Assembly: GCA_003254905.1 (NCBI GenBank)
Contig: QANU01094673.1
Location: forward strand, 175,447 to 239,446
DNA: 64,000 bases
Source: Nissolia schottii
Lineage: Eukaryota > Streptophyta > Magnoliopsida > Fabales > Fabaceae
Direction of reading: 5' to 3'
The translations under genes were made by a program, and so were the position numbers. Below, one piece after another: positions 36,001 through 46,361 of the stretch; positions within the stretch are counted from its first letter, which is position 1, and every line of letters starts with the position of its first letter. The notes beneath the pieces were generated by a model. It saw only the letters and a program-made list of their open reading frames with translations. It was not told where the DNA came from and ran no database searches.

Positions 36001-36173
36001 TGGCACTAAATTTCATTTGCTATAATGTAAAAGAGACTACAAAACTAACAAAGAGACAAGCACATGCATAAGTAATTTAACCTCCACACTATAATTGTCT
36101 TCATTGTTAAGGGTCCATTCATAGACTTTATATTGGGAAATATAGGTTACTGTTACTTGTAGTCAATTGCAAC
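33064..36173. repeat. Direct duplication, copy 1
   Basis: Near-identical to 40147-43366 (start-to-start distance about 7.08 kb). It begins at CCATGGCACAGGATTAGCG and ends near ACTTGTAGTCAATTGCAA. It contains the duplicated promoter of the small gene, an unassigned 33350-34150 stretch, copia LTR and RNase H debris, and the last exon of PNSB3 with part of intron 5. It has an 18-bp tandem doubling (ACATGGAGCTTTTTTACT, about 35455-35490) absent from copy 2. Confidence 0.95.
34870..35040 (+). pseudogene. Copia RNase H C-terminal fragment, copy 1
   Basis: The plus strand reads CMQHFAIDYNL, stop, VNELSSRSLNCLVPTSHQLV then DLLTKPF, a decayed form of the HFAIDYHFVRE ... HQLADLLTKPL end of Ty1-copia pol. 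LTR-like sequence with TATATAAG near 34640 lies just upstream. A second copy in the duplication is at 42077-42230. Confidence 0.7.
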
Positions 36174-39100
36174 TTATTGAAATATGGCATACAATCATGA
36201 TAAATTGGAGTAAAAACTTCTTTTAATGATCAAAGATACATGTATACTGTATTAGTCCTCCAAAAATTATTGAAATCACGTAAATCTCTCAAACATCTAA
36301 TTGTTTAACTATTTTGAGAGAATATTTTGAATTAAAGGATCAATTGCTTAACTATTTTGAATCTTATATGGATTTATGTGGTGACAATAAATTTTGGAGA
36401 TATAACCTGATACTGCATATATCCTGCATATATCTTTAAAAGACTGAAATAAGATTTTACTCTAATAAATTAACACGAAATAATAAAAAATTCCATCAAC
36501 ATTAGATCAGGATCATGGTATATGCTCTGCGCACCATCACATAGAACATGTAATATAATACCAAAAAAAGTGCCATGCAGAAGAAACCATTATATATATT
36601 TTGAAAGATACCTTGCCAGAGTTTTCTTTGTTTCCAACAATAGTTTGACAAGCCAGCCTCCAAGATTCGGGTTTCTGTTCAGAAAAGCCGAAGCTCATTA
36701 TGACCAAAACAAATATAAAAGGAATTGTCTTAGACCTTCAGAAGCAATAATGACCAAAATAAATAGAAAAGGTGAATCACTTCAGTCACTAAACAAATCA
36801 TTCCAATGGCATTCAATTCAAGAACCACAATTTCAAACTAGCTACTTCTAAAGAGATTATGAGATTTATACAATGGCTAATTAGGAGCCTTCACCAGGGT
36901 ACTTTCAAAGATTGTAAGTTTTAAGGAACTACATAATATATCATCTTTCAAATACAAGCAAAACCAAACAGTAAGTATTATAGAGAGTGACAGAGCATGC
37001 CTTCTTAAGGTACCGGAGTTCGGTATTTGTTCTTTCATTTAAAAGATCCTTTCTTTCAATGATCTGCCACAGAAAAATCAAGATAAAGTTGCAATTAAAA
37101 ACTATGAGTAAATACTCTGTATATTATGCTAAATGCTAATTGACCAAAACAACATATTCATGCTGATGCTTATAGTTGAATGTGTATAGGACATTATGGA
37201 AAAGTTGATTTTAAATAAAATTATTAACAAATCATCACTATTATATATATGATTAATAATTTATTTGAATTTTTAAAATTAGGACCTTACTCCCGAAAGA
37301 AGTCTCTTAGAATAATTCATTTCTAGAAGAATTAAAAAGTTTTTGAGAGATTCCTTATAAACGTACAACACATTATTTAATACTATTGGGCTTAAAAGCA
37401 GTGAGCCATCAGACTAAGTGAAGGTACAAAATAGGTTAGACATTCATATTGACTCAAAATTTAAAGGCTATAAATCCTCTCAAATATATACTCTTCAAAC
37501 ACAAAAGTAAATTAAGCGTCACCCAAAACCTTAAAGAAGTAGATTTATGGATCCTTTAAATATATACTTTTCCCTTAGTTTATCATTCATCAATGTAAAA
37601 TTTTACATTCACACTTGACACAACAATACAACTTAGAAAGAAATTCATGATAAGATTTGGACTCATGGAATGCATTTATTTGGGGTAAGGCGACTTCCAT
37701 GGAAATGTTTTACCTCTACTATGCAAGTTCCGCAGCTACCACCTCCTCCACAGTTCATCACCTTGCCCTATTGAAGAAAAGTAAAAACTAGTTCGCAACC
37801 ATTAAATAATACAACCACAATTCTAAACATGCAGTTACATCACCATGCAACTCCACATTTTTCTAATCATTTTAGTGTGTTTGGACTAATTTTTCTTCTT
37901 CTCAAAACAGTTTATAAAGTTAATTCTTAAACCAGCTTTTGTAAACAAAATATCATTTTTGAATACTACTCAATCACCAAACATGTCTGGTGGCCTCATT
38001 TCATTTTTCTTACACCAGCACTACAATCTTGCCACATAGGCAAATGTTGAGAATCATATTTCTTCAAAAGATGAATATCTACATTTTTTTTTTATAATAA
38101 TAAGGGCTAATGCTCATTTTGAATCTTGAGAGTGAAAGTGTAAGTTAGAGTCACTTTAGTCATTGAAATTTAAAATTTAATTTTTTAATATCTGAAATTG
38201 TAAGTTGTAAGTCAAATTAGTCCTTTAGTTGACTATCATTATTCTATTGTCACATTTCTGTTGATTTATCACATTAAAATGTACAATAACAACAAATGAG
38301 ACAACAAATGAGTTGTAACTGCACTTGAAACTGTAAATGAGCTCGCCAAAGCAGTTATAGTGGTAAATGAAGCTGCAATAACAAATAAGATTTGTAGTTC
38401 CATGTGTCGTCACAACTGTATTTATAGGCTCCGGTGTTGTCATACAACCTCTGTTATTATCGCATTCTCGTTTAATTCAAAAAATTGGTGAAAACATGTG
38501 AATATTGAGGCACTGATTTAACCTGCAACTTATAATTTTAAATATTAACAAGTCAAATTATAAACTTTAAAGACCAAGGTAACTCGAACTTAAACTTTTT
38601 GGGACTAAAGTACGCATTCTCTTTAATAATAAATAAATAAATAAACAAGAACACAAATCCAGGTAGCACACTAGCACTTGACTATCAAAAGTGATATTTG
38701 TATATTAATAAACAATCACTCAAATAAAGAAATAAACATTATAAAGCAAAATAATATGAAACACATGCACACCTAAGTCATATAAAAATATTCAGTCACA
38801 ATATTTATTTATTTATTTATTTTCGTAATCTTTGTTTTTTTATTGGAACAGTAGTTGAAAAGGTTGCTTTAGGGTTTACAAATAGTAGGACTTCTTGATT
38901 ATACAGGATAAAATACTATAAATTAGTGGTTGTGGTTGATTGGAAGCATGTGGTATATATTCAATTAAATATTAAGGGAGGGACTCGTTACACGTACATA
39001 GGTGGCATAAAGTTCAATCTTGTTATCCAACATGATGTTCCTCAGCAGCTTCTCTCCACTGATTGCTTTAGCTTTATCAACCGGGTACGACCCATCATTT

Positions 39101-39429
39101 CCCGGCTTAGGCTGCAAAATTTTCACATGTTCATCTCATTTTCAGTTCATTCAAGTTCAAATTACGTTACAATTGACAATGCTACACTAGAACCTATATA
39201 AAGTACAATGTGGTGCGATGGGGAGAACATATAATTGAGAGATTGGATTAATTAATAAACAATTTACCCCTATGAACTCGAGCTCTATATAGGGCTTCTC
39301 CGGACGAGATTCAGGCGATCTTGCTGCGGCGAAAGCCGCCGAGTTGGGCCGCCGGCGGGGAAAACAGGTGGCTGGGATCCGGCCGTCGGCGGGGAGCGAA
39401 ATGGCAGAGAATATATTCATGGAAGCCAT
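35520..39429 (-). CDS. PNSB3: Photosynthetic NDH subcomplex B subunit 3 (ferredoxin-like, chloroplast)
   Basis: Six exons on the minus strand, all joined in phase 0: 39429-39268, 39111-38998, 37767-37714, 37063-37001, 36674-36612 and 35555-35520, giving 163 residues. Exon 1 is a Ser/Ala/Arg-rich transit peptide (MASMNIFSAISLPADGR). The rest is a plant-type 2Fe-2S ferredoxin fold: AISGEKLLRNIMLDNKIELY, cluster loop CGGGGSCGTC, LLNERTNTELRYLKK, WRLACQTIVGNKENSGK and the C-terminus VVVQRIPQWKK. Four Cys ligands are present. The order matches PnsB3/NDF4, a nuclear-encoded part of chloroplast NDH subcomplex B, needed for cyclic electron flow around photosystem I. Intron 4 (37000-36675) uses a GC donor (AAG|GCATGC). 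Intron 2 carries a foldback element. A duplicate of exon 6 lies at 42708-42743. A G-box precedes the gene. The protein is somewhat shorter than I recall for Arabidopsis, mainly at the N-terminus. Confidence 0.93.
38104..38623. mobile_element. Foldback (MULE-like) element in intron 2 of PNSB3
   Basis: Inverted termini of about 110 bp start GGGCTAATGCTCATTTTG on the left and AAAGAGAATGCGTACTTTAG on the right (minus reading). Flanks are TAATAATAA at 38095-38103 and 38624-38632, a possible 9-bp target duplication, though it is low-complexity. No coding capacity. The element sits wholly inside the intron. Confidence 0.65.
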
Positions 39430-39600
39430 ATTGCCTCGAACTTTCACTATACCCTGTTACTCACCTTTAATTTATGGGTGATGATAGTAACGCCTAGACA
39501 CGTGTATGCAGGGGCCCAATTAGGTGCAAGTTTTCTCGGGTCGTGACACCGACCCTGTGCTGTTGTTCGAAGTCCCCAATCTCCCTTACCTCTCCTCACT
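39430..39600 (-). promoter_or_regulatory. PNSB3 promoter region with G-box
   Basis: A perfect G-box CACGTG (39499-39504, within ACACGTGT) and a GGGCCCAATT element (about 39511) lie 70-90 bp above the PNSB3 start codon. G-boxes are common in light-responsive promoters, which suits a photosynthesis gene. The 5' UTR start is not known. Confidence 0.5.
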
Positions 39601-39625
39601 TTCAAGCATACTCAAACAAACTTAC

Positions 39626-40153
39626 TCTACTTGGTAACAGCGGTGCCCACCGTGGGGCCCAGAACACATTTGCAGCTTTCCCTCTTTCCTGTGCATTCTC
39701 CGGTTTCAAGCTCTGAAGACCACAGCGAAGACATCGCATAGCCAAGGTTCCAAAACATGAAAGAAAAAAAAAAAATAACATAAAATCTGAATATAGAAGC
39801 AGAAAAGGAAAGATCATGACAAATCCAACGCAAGCAGAAGACCAAGCCATGGGCACAATTGCAACAAAATCACTCACCGTACAGTGGATAAGGAGTAAGG
39901 AGGCAGTTGCACCGCTCCGAGATGGCAGGCTCCTTCCATAATGATGACTTCGGGAGAGGAGACCGATGAACACCTGCCTCCGCTCCGAAGATGTCGCCGA
40001 CACGGCGCAGAACTGCACCGACATCAGCTCGCCTTCGTCCTCCACTAAGCTCCGCATCCACTCTTGGAGCTTGAAGCTCGCCGACAATGGCAGAGGGAGG
40101 GGGAAAATGGCTCTCTCACTGTCCAAATCAAAAGACAAACAGCCAAAAGCCAT
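39626..40153 (-). CDS. Small gene of unknown function upstream of PNSB3
   Basis: A minus-strand frame starts at ATG 40153 (MAFGCLSFDLDSERAIFPLP) and runs open for 92 codons to a strong donor (ACG|GTGAGT, exon end 39878). It contains SFKLQEWMRSLVEDEGELMS and SERRQVFIGLLSRS, with G/C-rich third positions typical of real coding DNA here. A second exon probably begins near 39712 (TCTTCAG|AG): one frame ends at a stop after KCVLGPTVGTAVTK, another stays open to a GTAAGT donor at 39625. The upstream DNA has housekeeping-type promoter elements. I do not recognise the protein. It could be a lineage-specific gene or a leader transcript running toward PNSB3, about 200 bp downstream on the same strand. 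The overlapping forward ORFs have worse codon structure. Confidence 0.4.
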
Positions 40154-40266
40154 GGCACAGGATTAGCGTCGCGCATTGTTAACCGCCGACGTTCACCACC
40201 CACCGCGCCGAGTGCTTGTGCAGTTAGGGTTTCTTTTTTCCCTAGAGGGAGAATTGGGCCCTAACC
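40154..40266 (-). promoter_or_regulatory. Housekeeping-type promoter of the small gene
   Basis: On the minus strand this contains AAACCCTAA (telobox, 40232-40224) and a GGCCCA site II element (40260-40255), a pair common in promoters of ribosomal and cell-growth genes. The same block is copied at 33066-33180, where it no longer sits in front of the gene. Confidence 0.5.
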
Positions 40267-42076
40267 CATGTCAAAGAAAAAAAGAAGGCAATTTAGAAAA
40301 GCACCAGAGTAAAAAAAGCAGGGAAACAAATCAACTCGGGCCTGGTATATGAATTAAATAAAAAAAAAAGGAGAAAGAGAAAACGGGCCTGACAATAAAG
40401 GGCTCTGTTAGAAGAGGAAAAACAATGGTAGAGAAAAGAAAAAGAATGAGAAGAAAACGGGCTCAACATACATAAATGCCTGATAATAAAGAAGAAAAAA
40501 GGAAAGAGGAGAAAAAAAAGACTCGAACATGGAATTTCTCAAGTCCAAAAAAGTTTTGATTTTAAAGTTTAAGATTCTAAATTGAAACTCCGCTGAGGGA
40601 TCAACTTATCATTTCAAACTCTAGTTTCCGAGTTCTAGGTTCAAAATTAGAACTATACAAAGAGTTCAACTAGAACCTGTGGATAACCACAGGAAGACAC
40701 CCAAGGCTCTAGGTTTCGAACCCCGAACTCCAAGGTTTCGAAACCAGAACGCCAAGGATGATAAAGAGAAGTTGCAGGCCAATGCAACAATGGCTTGGAA
40801 CGAAGTCACAACAATACACGCATGGAGGGCTTCAAGAGATAAGTCATCACCTATAATCTTTGCCAATTTCAATTTTTTATAGCTCATTTAAATTCCTATT
40901 GTAAAGGCAATGGGCATCAAAGTCGACACCCTCAAGTGAGAAAGCCAAATCTAAATATTTTGGAATGGCAATTAACTATCTAAAATTTATTGCAATTTAT
41001 AAATGCATATCATTACTTTGGCTATCACGGTTGTATTATTATTTTTTTCCTTTTACATGCTTGCTATTGCTCCTTGGAGCAGAAAGTTCTGAGGTCCAAT
41101 GTTAACAGGGACGGCAAGCAGTGAGGCAATGGCAGATGCAACCAGCTAAATGGAAAGCTAGTCCTACAACAAAGAGAGTTCCCATATTGGAATTCCATGA
41201 AGAGCTTGACTCCAAGTCCCAAGTTCCAAAACTAGAAGCTTTAAGGAGAAGAGATATGAAGACAACCAAAGCTCCAGGCTCCAAAACCGAGGATCCGACA
41301 GAGATCAAAATGCAAAACAACCACATTAGCTAAATTGAAGCAAACCCTATGTTAAGAAAAATGGAAAGGAAAAAGAAACTAGAAGTCAAACGATGGAGAA
41401 AAGCTAAGTTGTTATTCATGCAATTATTTATTTCTTTTCGATAACTCATTATATGAAGAACTTGATTCCCTCATACCAAGACTCTGAGAGTTAAACACCC
41501 TCGTAGGGAATGACTAAACCTAGGGGTTTTCATTAGCCCGATTAATTACCTTATTAGTTGAAATTCATGGATGAACGCAATTGCTTTACCTCTTGCTACC
41601 TCGTGCAACGTAACTCTAACAATATATGCTACCACCCTCATGTGATGCTAGTGAATATTGCAGGATCATTGGCTCTCTTTAGTACCTCTCACTAACTTGG
41701 TCGAATGCATCCTTTTATTTTGTCAACAAGCTTTCCCAATACATGCAAGCTCCAACTAATGTTCTTCAGGTTAACAATGTTGGGTTTTAAGTGTGAGTGT
41801 ATAAAAGTCTCACATTGGTTAGAGATGGACAAAAATGAGAGTATATAAGTCAAAAAACTTATAGATTCATTGTTTTAAGGTTTTGGATCAAGATGTGATG
41901 TCCAATCAGCCCATATTCATTTCTTGAGCTTTTAAACTATCTCCCCCTCATAATCTTAGGGACATCACCGCCCATCTTCATCTCAAGGAGTTATATGTCT
42001 ATCTTCTCAAGATACCACACCTTTTATCTAATAATATAAGTGTTCCCCATTTATGTGTAAATCCACTTTTTTCACG

Positions 42077-42230
42077 CATGCAGCACTTCGTCATTGATTA
42101 CAATTTGCGAGTGAATGAGTTGTCATCAAGGAGCTTAAACTATCTTGTGCCCACCAGTCATCAACTAGTTGATCTTCTTACCAAACCTTTCTCATCATCT
42201 CGACATTCTTCTCTCTTGGACACCAGTGGG
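42077..42230 (+). pseudogene. Copia RNase H C-terminal fragment, copy 2
   Basis: Duplicate of the fragment at 34870-35040 with minor changes; the HQLVDLLTKPF block is kept. Inert. Confidence 0.65.
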
Positions 42231-42707
42231 GTTTTGTATCTCTTGAATTTATGATTTATTTAACTAATGTCAAATAACTAATTTGATCGACTTTTGACAA
42301 CTTTGAAAACAAATTTTAGTATTTTTCATGACTTAGGGATGAACTTCACCAACACCACTAATCTTGGGGATGAATTTGAAAGTTTACTCATTGTTTATTA
42401 CTTAACCCATTAATTTTGTAGATCATCATTGACTCAGACTTTCTCTACATTTTTTTAATGTAATAATTTGTGCCAAATAATGAATGGTTAGAGAACAACT
42501 TGCCCTTACAAAACATGACAGTGAAATATACATTATGGAAATCAGCAAGCTTACATTAAGAACCAAATCAAGATCAGAAGTCATAAATTTATGAATTATG
42601 ATGCAGGCATCACTGATTTCGAATGATGATTCCAACTGTGTTAAATCCAACAGTATAATACATGGAGCTTTTTTTACTAAGCATCAAGAGCTGCTTGGCT
42701 TGGTCTA

Positions 42708-42743
42708 TTACTTCTTCCACTGTGGAATCCTTTGAACAACGAC
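42708..42743 (-). pseudogene. Orphan duplicate of PNSB3 exon 6
   Basis: Encodes the same VVVQRIPQWKK-stop as the real last exon and keeps the acceptor (TTTTTAG|GTC). Exons 1-5 are not next to it: the copied intron sequence is cut at 43366 by LTR-A. On its own it cannot make a protein. It lies upstream of the PNSB3 start, so it cannot be spliced onto that transcript either. Confidence 0.92.
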
Positions 42744-43366
42744 CTAAAAACAGATGATAGCAGAAATAATATAATTTTTTGAAGAGAGAAAAAAGAGATA
42801 GCAACGCTAAAGGTTTGAGAACAAGAAATTCATAACAAAGAAAAATAAAAAGAGAACTGAGAGTAAGAAAGGAAACTCCTGAAAACTCGTCATGGGAGAG
42901 CTATCCAGTCTTTTTGCAAATCTCAATTTTTTTTGCAAATCTAAAAATTTTAATCCCCTTAAATAGACCAGAAGAAACCACTCCTATCCAGTAGAACTAC
43001 TGTGCTTAAGAAAAGCTACAATTTTTTTTTTGAATGAATTTTTTTTTTAAGCCTAGGATCAATGTTTGAGCTCATCGAGTCCTTATAGTAGTACTTGCAA
43101 ATAATTCACCAACATGAAACTCAATAATCGAGCCCGACATGGCAATGCATGAGCACAAGACCAACCAAATGAACCGATCCCAGTTGGCACTAAATTTCAT
43201 TTGCTATAATGTAAAAGAGACTACAAAACTAACAAATAGACAAGCACATGCATAAGTAATTTAACCTCCACACTATAATTGTCTTCATTGTTAAGGGTCC
43301 ATTCATAGACTTTATATTGGGAAAGATAGGTTACTCTTACTTGTAGCCAATTGCAAATCTCACTAG

Positions 43367-45459
43367 CCCAACCCACCATCATCTTTGTCTTTTTATTTTC
43401 TCCAAATAGTCACCAATAAAAACTCTTCTTCTTCCCTCACAAGAACCACACAATCACTAGCCTCCATCCTCAAGCTTTATCTTGAAGAAAGGTGGTCACA
43501 ACCTTGAATTCACATTTGGGACTCCACCTCAAACTCTCTTCACCAACAACACTCTTAGGAAGTGGGTAATCTTAGCAAGCCCACTACCTAATTAGTGGTT
43601 TATGCATAACCTTAGTGTTTTATGCATAATGTTTTGCTTGTATGTATGATGTGTGTAACTCTTGGTGACCATTCTTGATGTGGTCTATAAATTTTTATAT
43701 ATGAATATTGTTACGTATATGTTGCCTATGTGTTGTTGTTTTCCTGGAAATCTGCTGGTGGTTGTTTGTGATTTTGTCGGGATTTAAGTATGCTTAGGTT
43801 TTAGATATGAAAAGAGTGAATTTGAGTAAGAACTACGGGTTTAGATTTTTATCATGGAAAACCAACATCATTTTCAGGTTCTACATGAAAAATCTAGTGG
43901 GGATGTTAAGTTTTATGATTTTTGGAGCCCCCGACGAATATCTGGAACAAAATGGGTGAAAACGACGTTTTGGGACAAAAATGGGAAAACCGTCATTTTG
44001 GGTATTAGGATTGAAAATCTGAGTTTATTTTCATGAAAAATGAGTGTAGAGCTGTCGAAAATCTTGGGGTGAAGTCTTGAGCCCTTCGGGTTTTTGATAA
44101 CTAAAATTTCGAAGAAAATTGGGCTTTTCAGGTAAAAACAACATTTTGGGCAAGTAAGGGAAAAACTGTCATTTTGGTAAAATTGACTGAAAATCTGGGT
44201 TTTTTTTCATGAAAAATGATTTTAGAGCTATCAAAAACCTTAGGGTGACACCTTGAGCCCTTCGGGTTTTTGATAACTAAAATTCTGAAGAAAAATGGGC
44301 TTTTCAGGTAAAAAACAATGTTTTGGGTAAAAGGGGTAAAGCTGTAATTTTGAAACCTTGGGCTCAAAATCTGGGTTTATATTTGTGGAAAATGAGCTTA
44401 GAGCTATCAAAAACCTTGGGGTGAGGTCTTGGACCCTTCAAGTTTTTGATAACCAAAATTTTATAGAAAAAGAGTGTACGAATATCCTGACAAGCACTGT
44501 CTCACCATAATTTGTGTATGACAATTGAATAACTGTATATTATGTACTGTACTTATGTTATTATGCATCATGAGGGTATGGTTGTCACTGGGGCTTTAGG
44601 AAAACTGTAGATCACTGGAAATTAATCATTTAACTCTATAAAGATCATAAATGAACCTTAGAAAAATGTAATATCTTAAGAAGGTTTTGGCCACAATGGG
44701 TCCGGTATGCCTTGAAGATAAGTATATAGTTATATAATAGGGAAATCCCCTCTCTTGGCACTTCACAGGACAAGCCCCTCGCCAGTCCAGCAAGATGGAT
44801 TTGTTTATGACCCGAACGCAGGCTTAGACCTGGTCTAATATCAAAGTTAAAGTGAAAAGATGAGCATATGTCCCAAAGTTGCGACGCTAAGAACAAGTAA
44901 AAGTCACCCAGAGTGCGTGAAAGTTAAAGTAGATCTTAAGAAAGTACGAGTTCACTCCTGGTGACGTTGTTAGGGAGGCCCCTCACCATCCTACAAGTAG
45001 GATGGTCATTCCATATTGTTGTTCGATGTAGTATGCATTCATGCATCTGTGGTTAGCTACCAATCAGGTATCAGCGCTACCTAGTCACCGACAATACAGA
45101 AACCATAGTAGGTTGTAAACCGAACGGGGTTGCTGGTCCCACGGTCTGCAAAGGAGTATGATGGACATGATGTAACGAGAAGGACGCTGCCATAGGGCAC
45201 ATAAGAGAACCCCCTATCCCATCATGCATAAGTATGTGATGCATGTATGAAAGATATGTGAGGCCGTAGGTTCTCGAAAGACGCCTCTACGTAACGTAAC
45301 TATTATGTACCTATGTAATCCGCTAATGCATAAGTAATAGAAAGCGCGGATGTACCCTCTAATAATTAGGGCAAAGATTAGAAAATCTCCAGTCACCTAG
45401 TAAATTAGATAAAGCTACTCAGGACTAGCATGGATAGTAAAATAATTAGGAAATTTAAT
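43367..45459 (-). mobile_element. LTR-A, minus orientation (main part)
   Basis: Collinear with 2926-4240 and inverted relative to 46362-49593; for example GAGCTATCAAAAACCTTGGG near 44400 corresponds to the reverse complement at about 48140. It contains three degenerate ~200-bp units (near 43850, 44040 and 44220-44400), each with a 'gaaaatgag ... ttttTGATAACTAAAATT' pattern. It ends at the transposon at 45469 and probably resumes at 46176-46361. No coding sequence was seen. Confidence 0.6.
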
Positions 45460-45468
45460 ATGTATGAC

Positions 45469-46164
45469 CATGGTTATCAAACTCGCGAGTTTAGGTAAAC
45501 TCGTGGAGCCTCCGTAAACTCGGATCGTAAAAATATCAAACTTGTAAAACTCATAGATATGCAAAACAATATCAAACTTGTTTTGTCCCTAAAAAACTTG
45601 AAATTCATAAATACATTTACCTCCATAACAAAGCACAAATAAAGATGAAATATATGAGTTCTAAGTTCAATACATACATAATATATATAACATAATACAT
45701 AGTATTGACTACTGAATATCACAAGAAGCGAGCTTGTGACGATGATGTCTTCAATCTAGAACACTAAAGCGCAATAGCAATGCAGAGCTCACGCACCCTA
45801 GTGGGAAAGATCCCTGAGCAAAGGATGAAATACATACGATGGATTAGCGACGGAGCACAAGCAACGACGGAGCACAATGGAGGAGCACAACGGAGCAAGA
45901 TTGTAGGCGCAACTGTAAATGATAACTCTAAAATACTTAAATGACCTAAATCTAAAAACTCATAGATATGCAAAACAATATCAAACTTGTTTTGTCCCTA
46001 AAAAAAAACCCCGCCTGTGTGGTAAACTTGTAAAATCGGCAATAAACTCGCGAATTTACCCGAGTTTACCCGATTTTACCCAGAAACAAGTTTACATGCT
46101 AGTTAGCTCGATTTTACTACCTAAACTCGTAAAACCGTATGATTAACAAGCGATTTTGATAACT
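45469..46164. mobile_element. Inverted-repeat transposon with GAGTTTA motifs, copy 1
   Basis: Ends are CATGGTTATCAAACTCG and, on the other strand, AGTTATCAAAATCGC. Flanks ATGTATGAC (45460-45468) and ATGTATATGAC (46165-46175) look like a 9-bp target duplication with a TA slip on one side. Many GAGTTTA/TAAACTC words lie near both ends. An exact 51-bp direct repeat occurs inside (45546-45596 and 45955-46005). It interrupts LTR-A and has no transposase. It is related to 52830-53386. Confidence 0.7.
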
Positions 46165-46175
46165 ATGTATATGAC

Positions 46176-46361
46176 ACTTAGAGATTTCCTGAGTGGCCTG
46201 GGTCATAATTGAGAAGAAAATGGATAGTTATGCCCCTAGGATCCCCACTGAGAACGCAACGTTCTCATCCCCCCACTCACTTATGATTCCAGGCGAGCAC
46301 GACGGGTACGCCGGAGCGGAGGAGTCATCACAGGACAATTGAAGAGCCTTGGAGGCAACAG
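46176..46361 (-). mobile_element. LTR-A, minus orientation, resumed after the nested insertion
   Basis: The block CCACTGAGAACGCAACGTTCTC (46227-46248) is the reverse complement of sequence near 46870-46892 in the plus copy. It is therefore the continuation of the minus LTR-A copy beyond the transposon at 45469-46164, truncated at 46361 by the plus LTR-A. Confidence 0.5.

Larger units (their letters stand above)
40147..43366. repeat. Direct duplication, copy 2
   Basis: Matches 33064-36173 with scattered substitutions and a ~100-bp extra segment at about 40266-40370. It begins at the start codon of the small gene and stops abruptly after ACTTGTAGCCAATTGCAA, where LTR-A sequence begins. It includes a spare copy of PNSB3 exon 6. 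Confidence 0.95.

Noticed and set aside
39966-40264. Forward ORFs opposite the small gene
   Set aside because: Their third-position bias is poorer than that of the reverse frame, and they run through the promoter block shared by both duplication copies.
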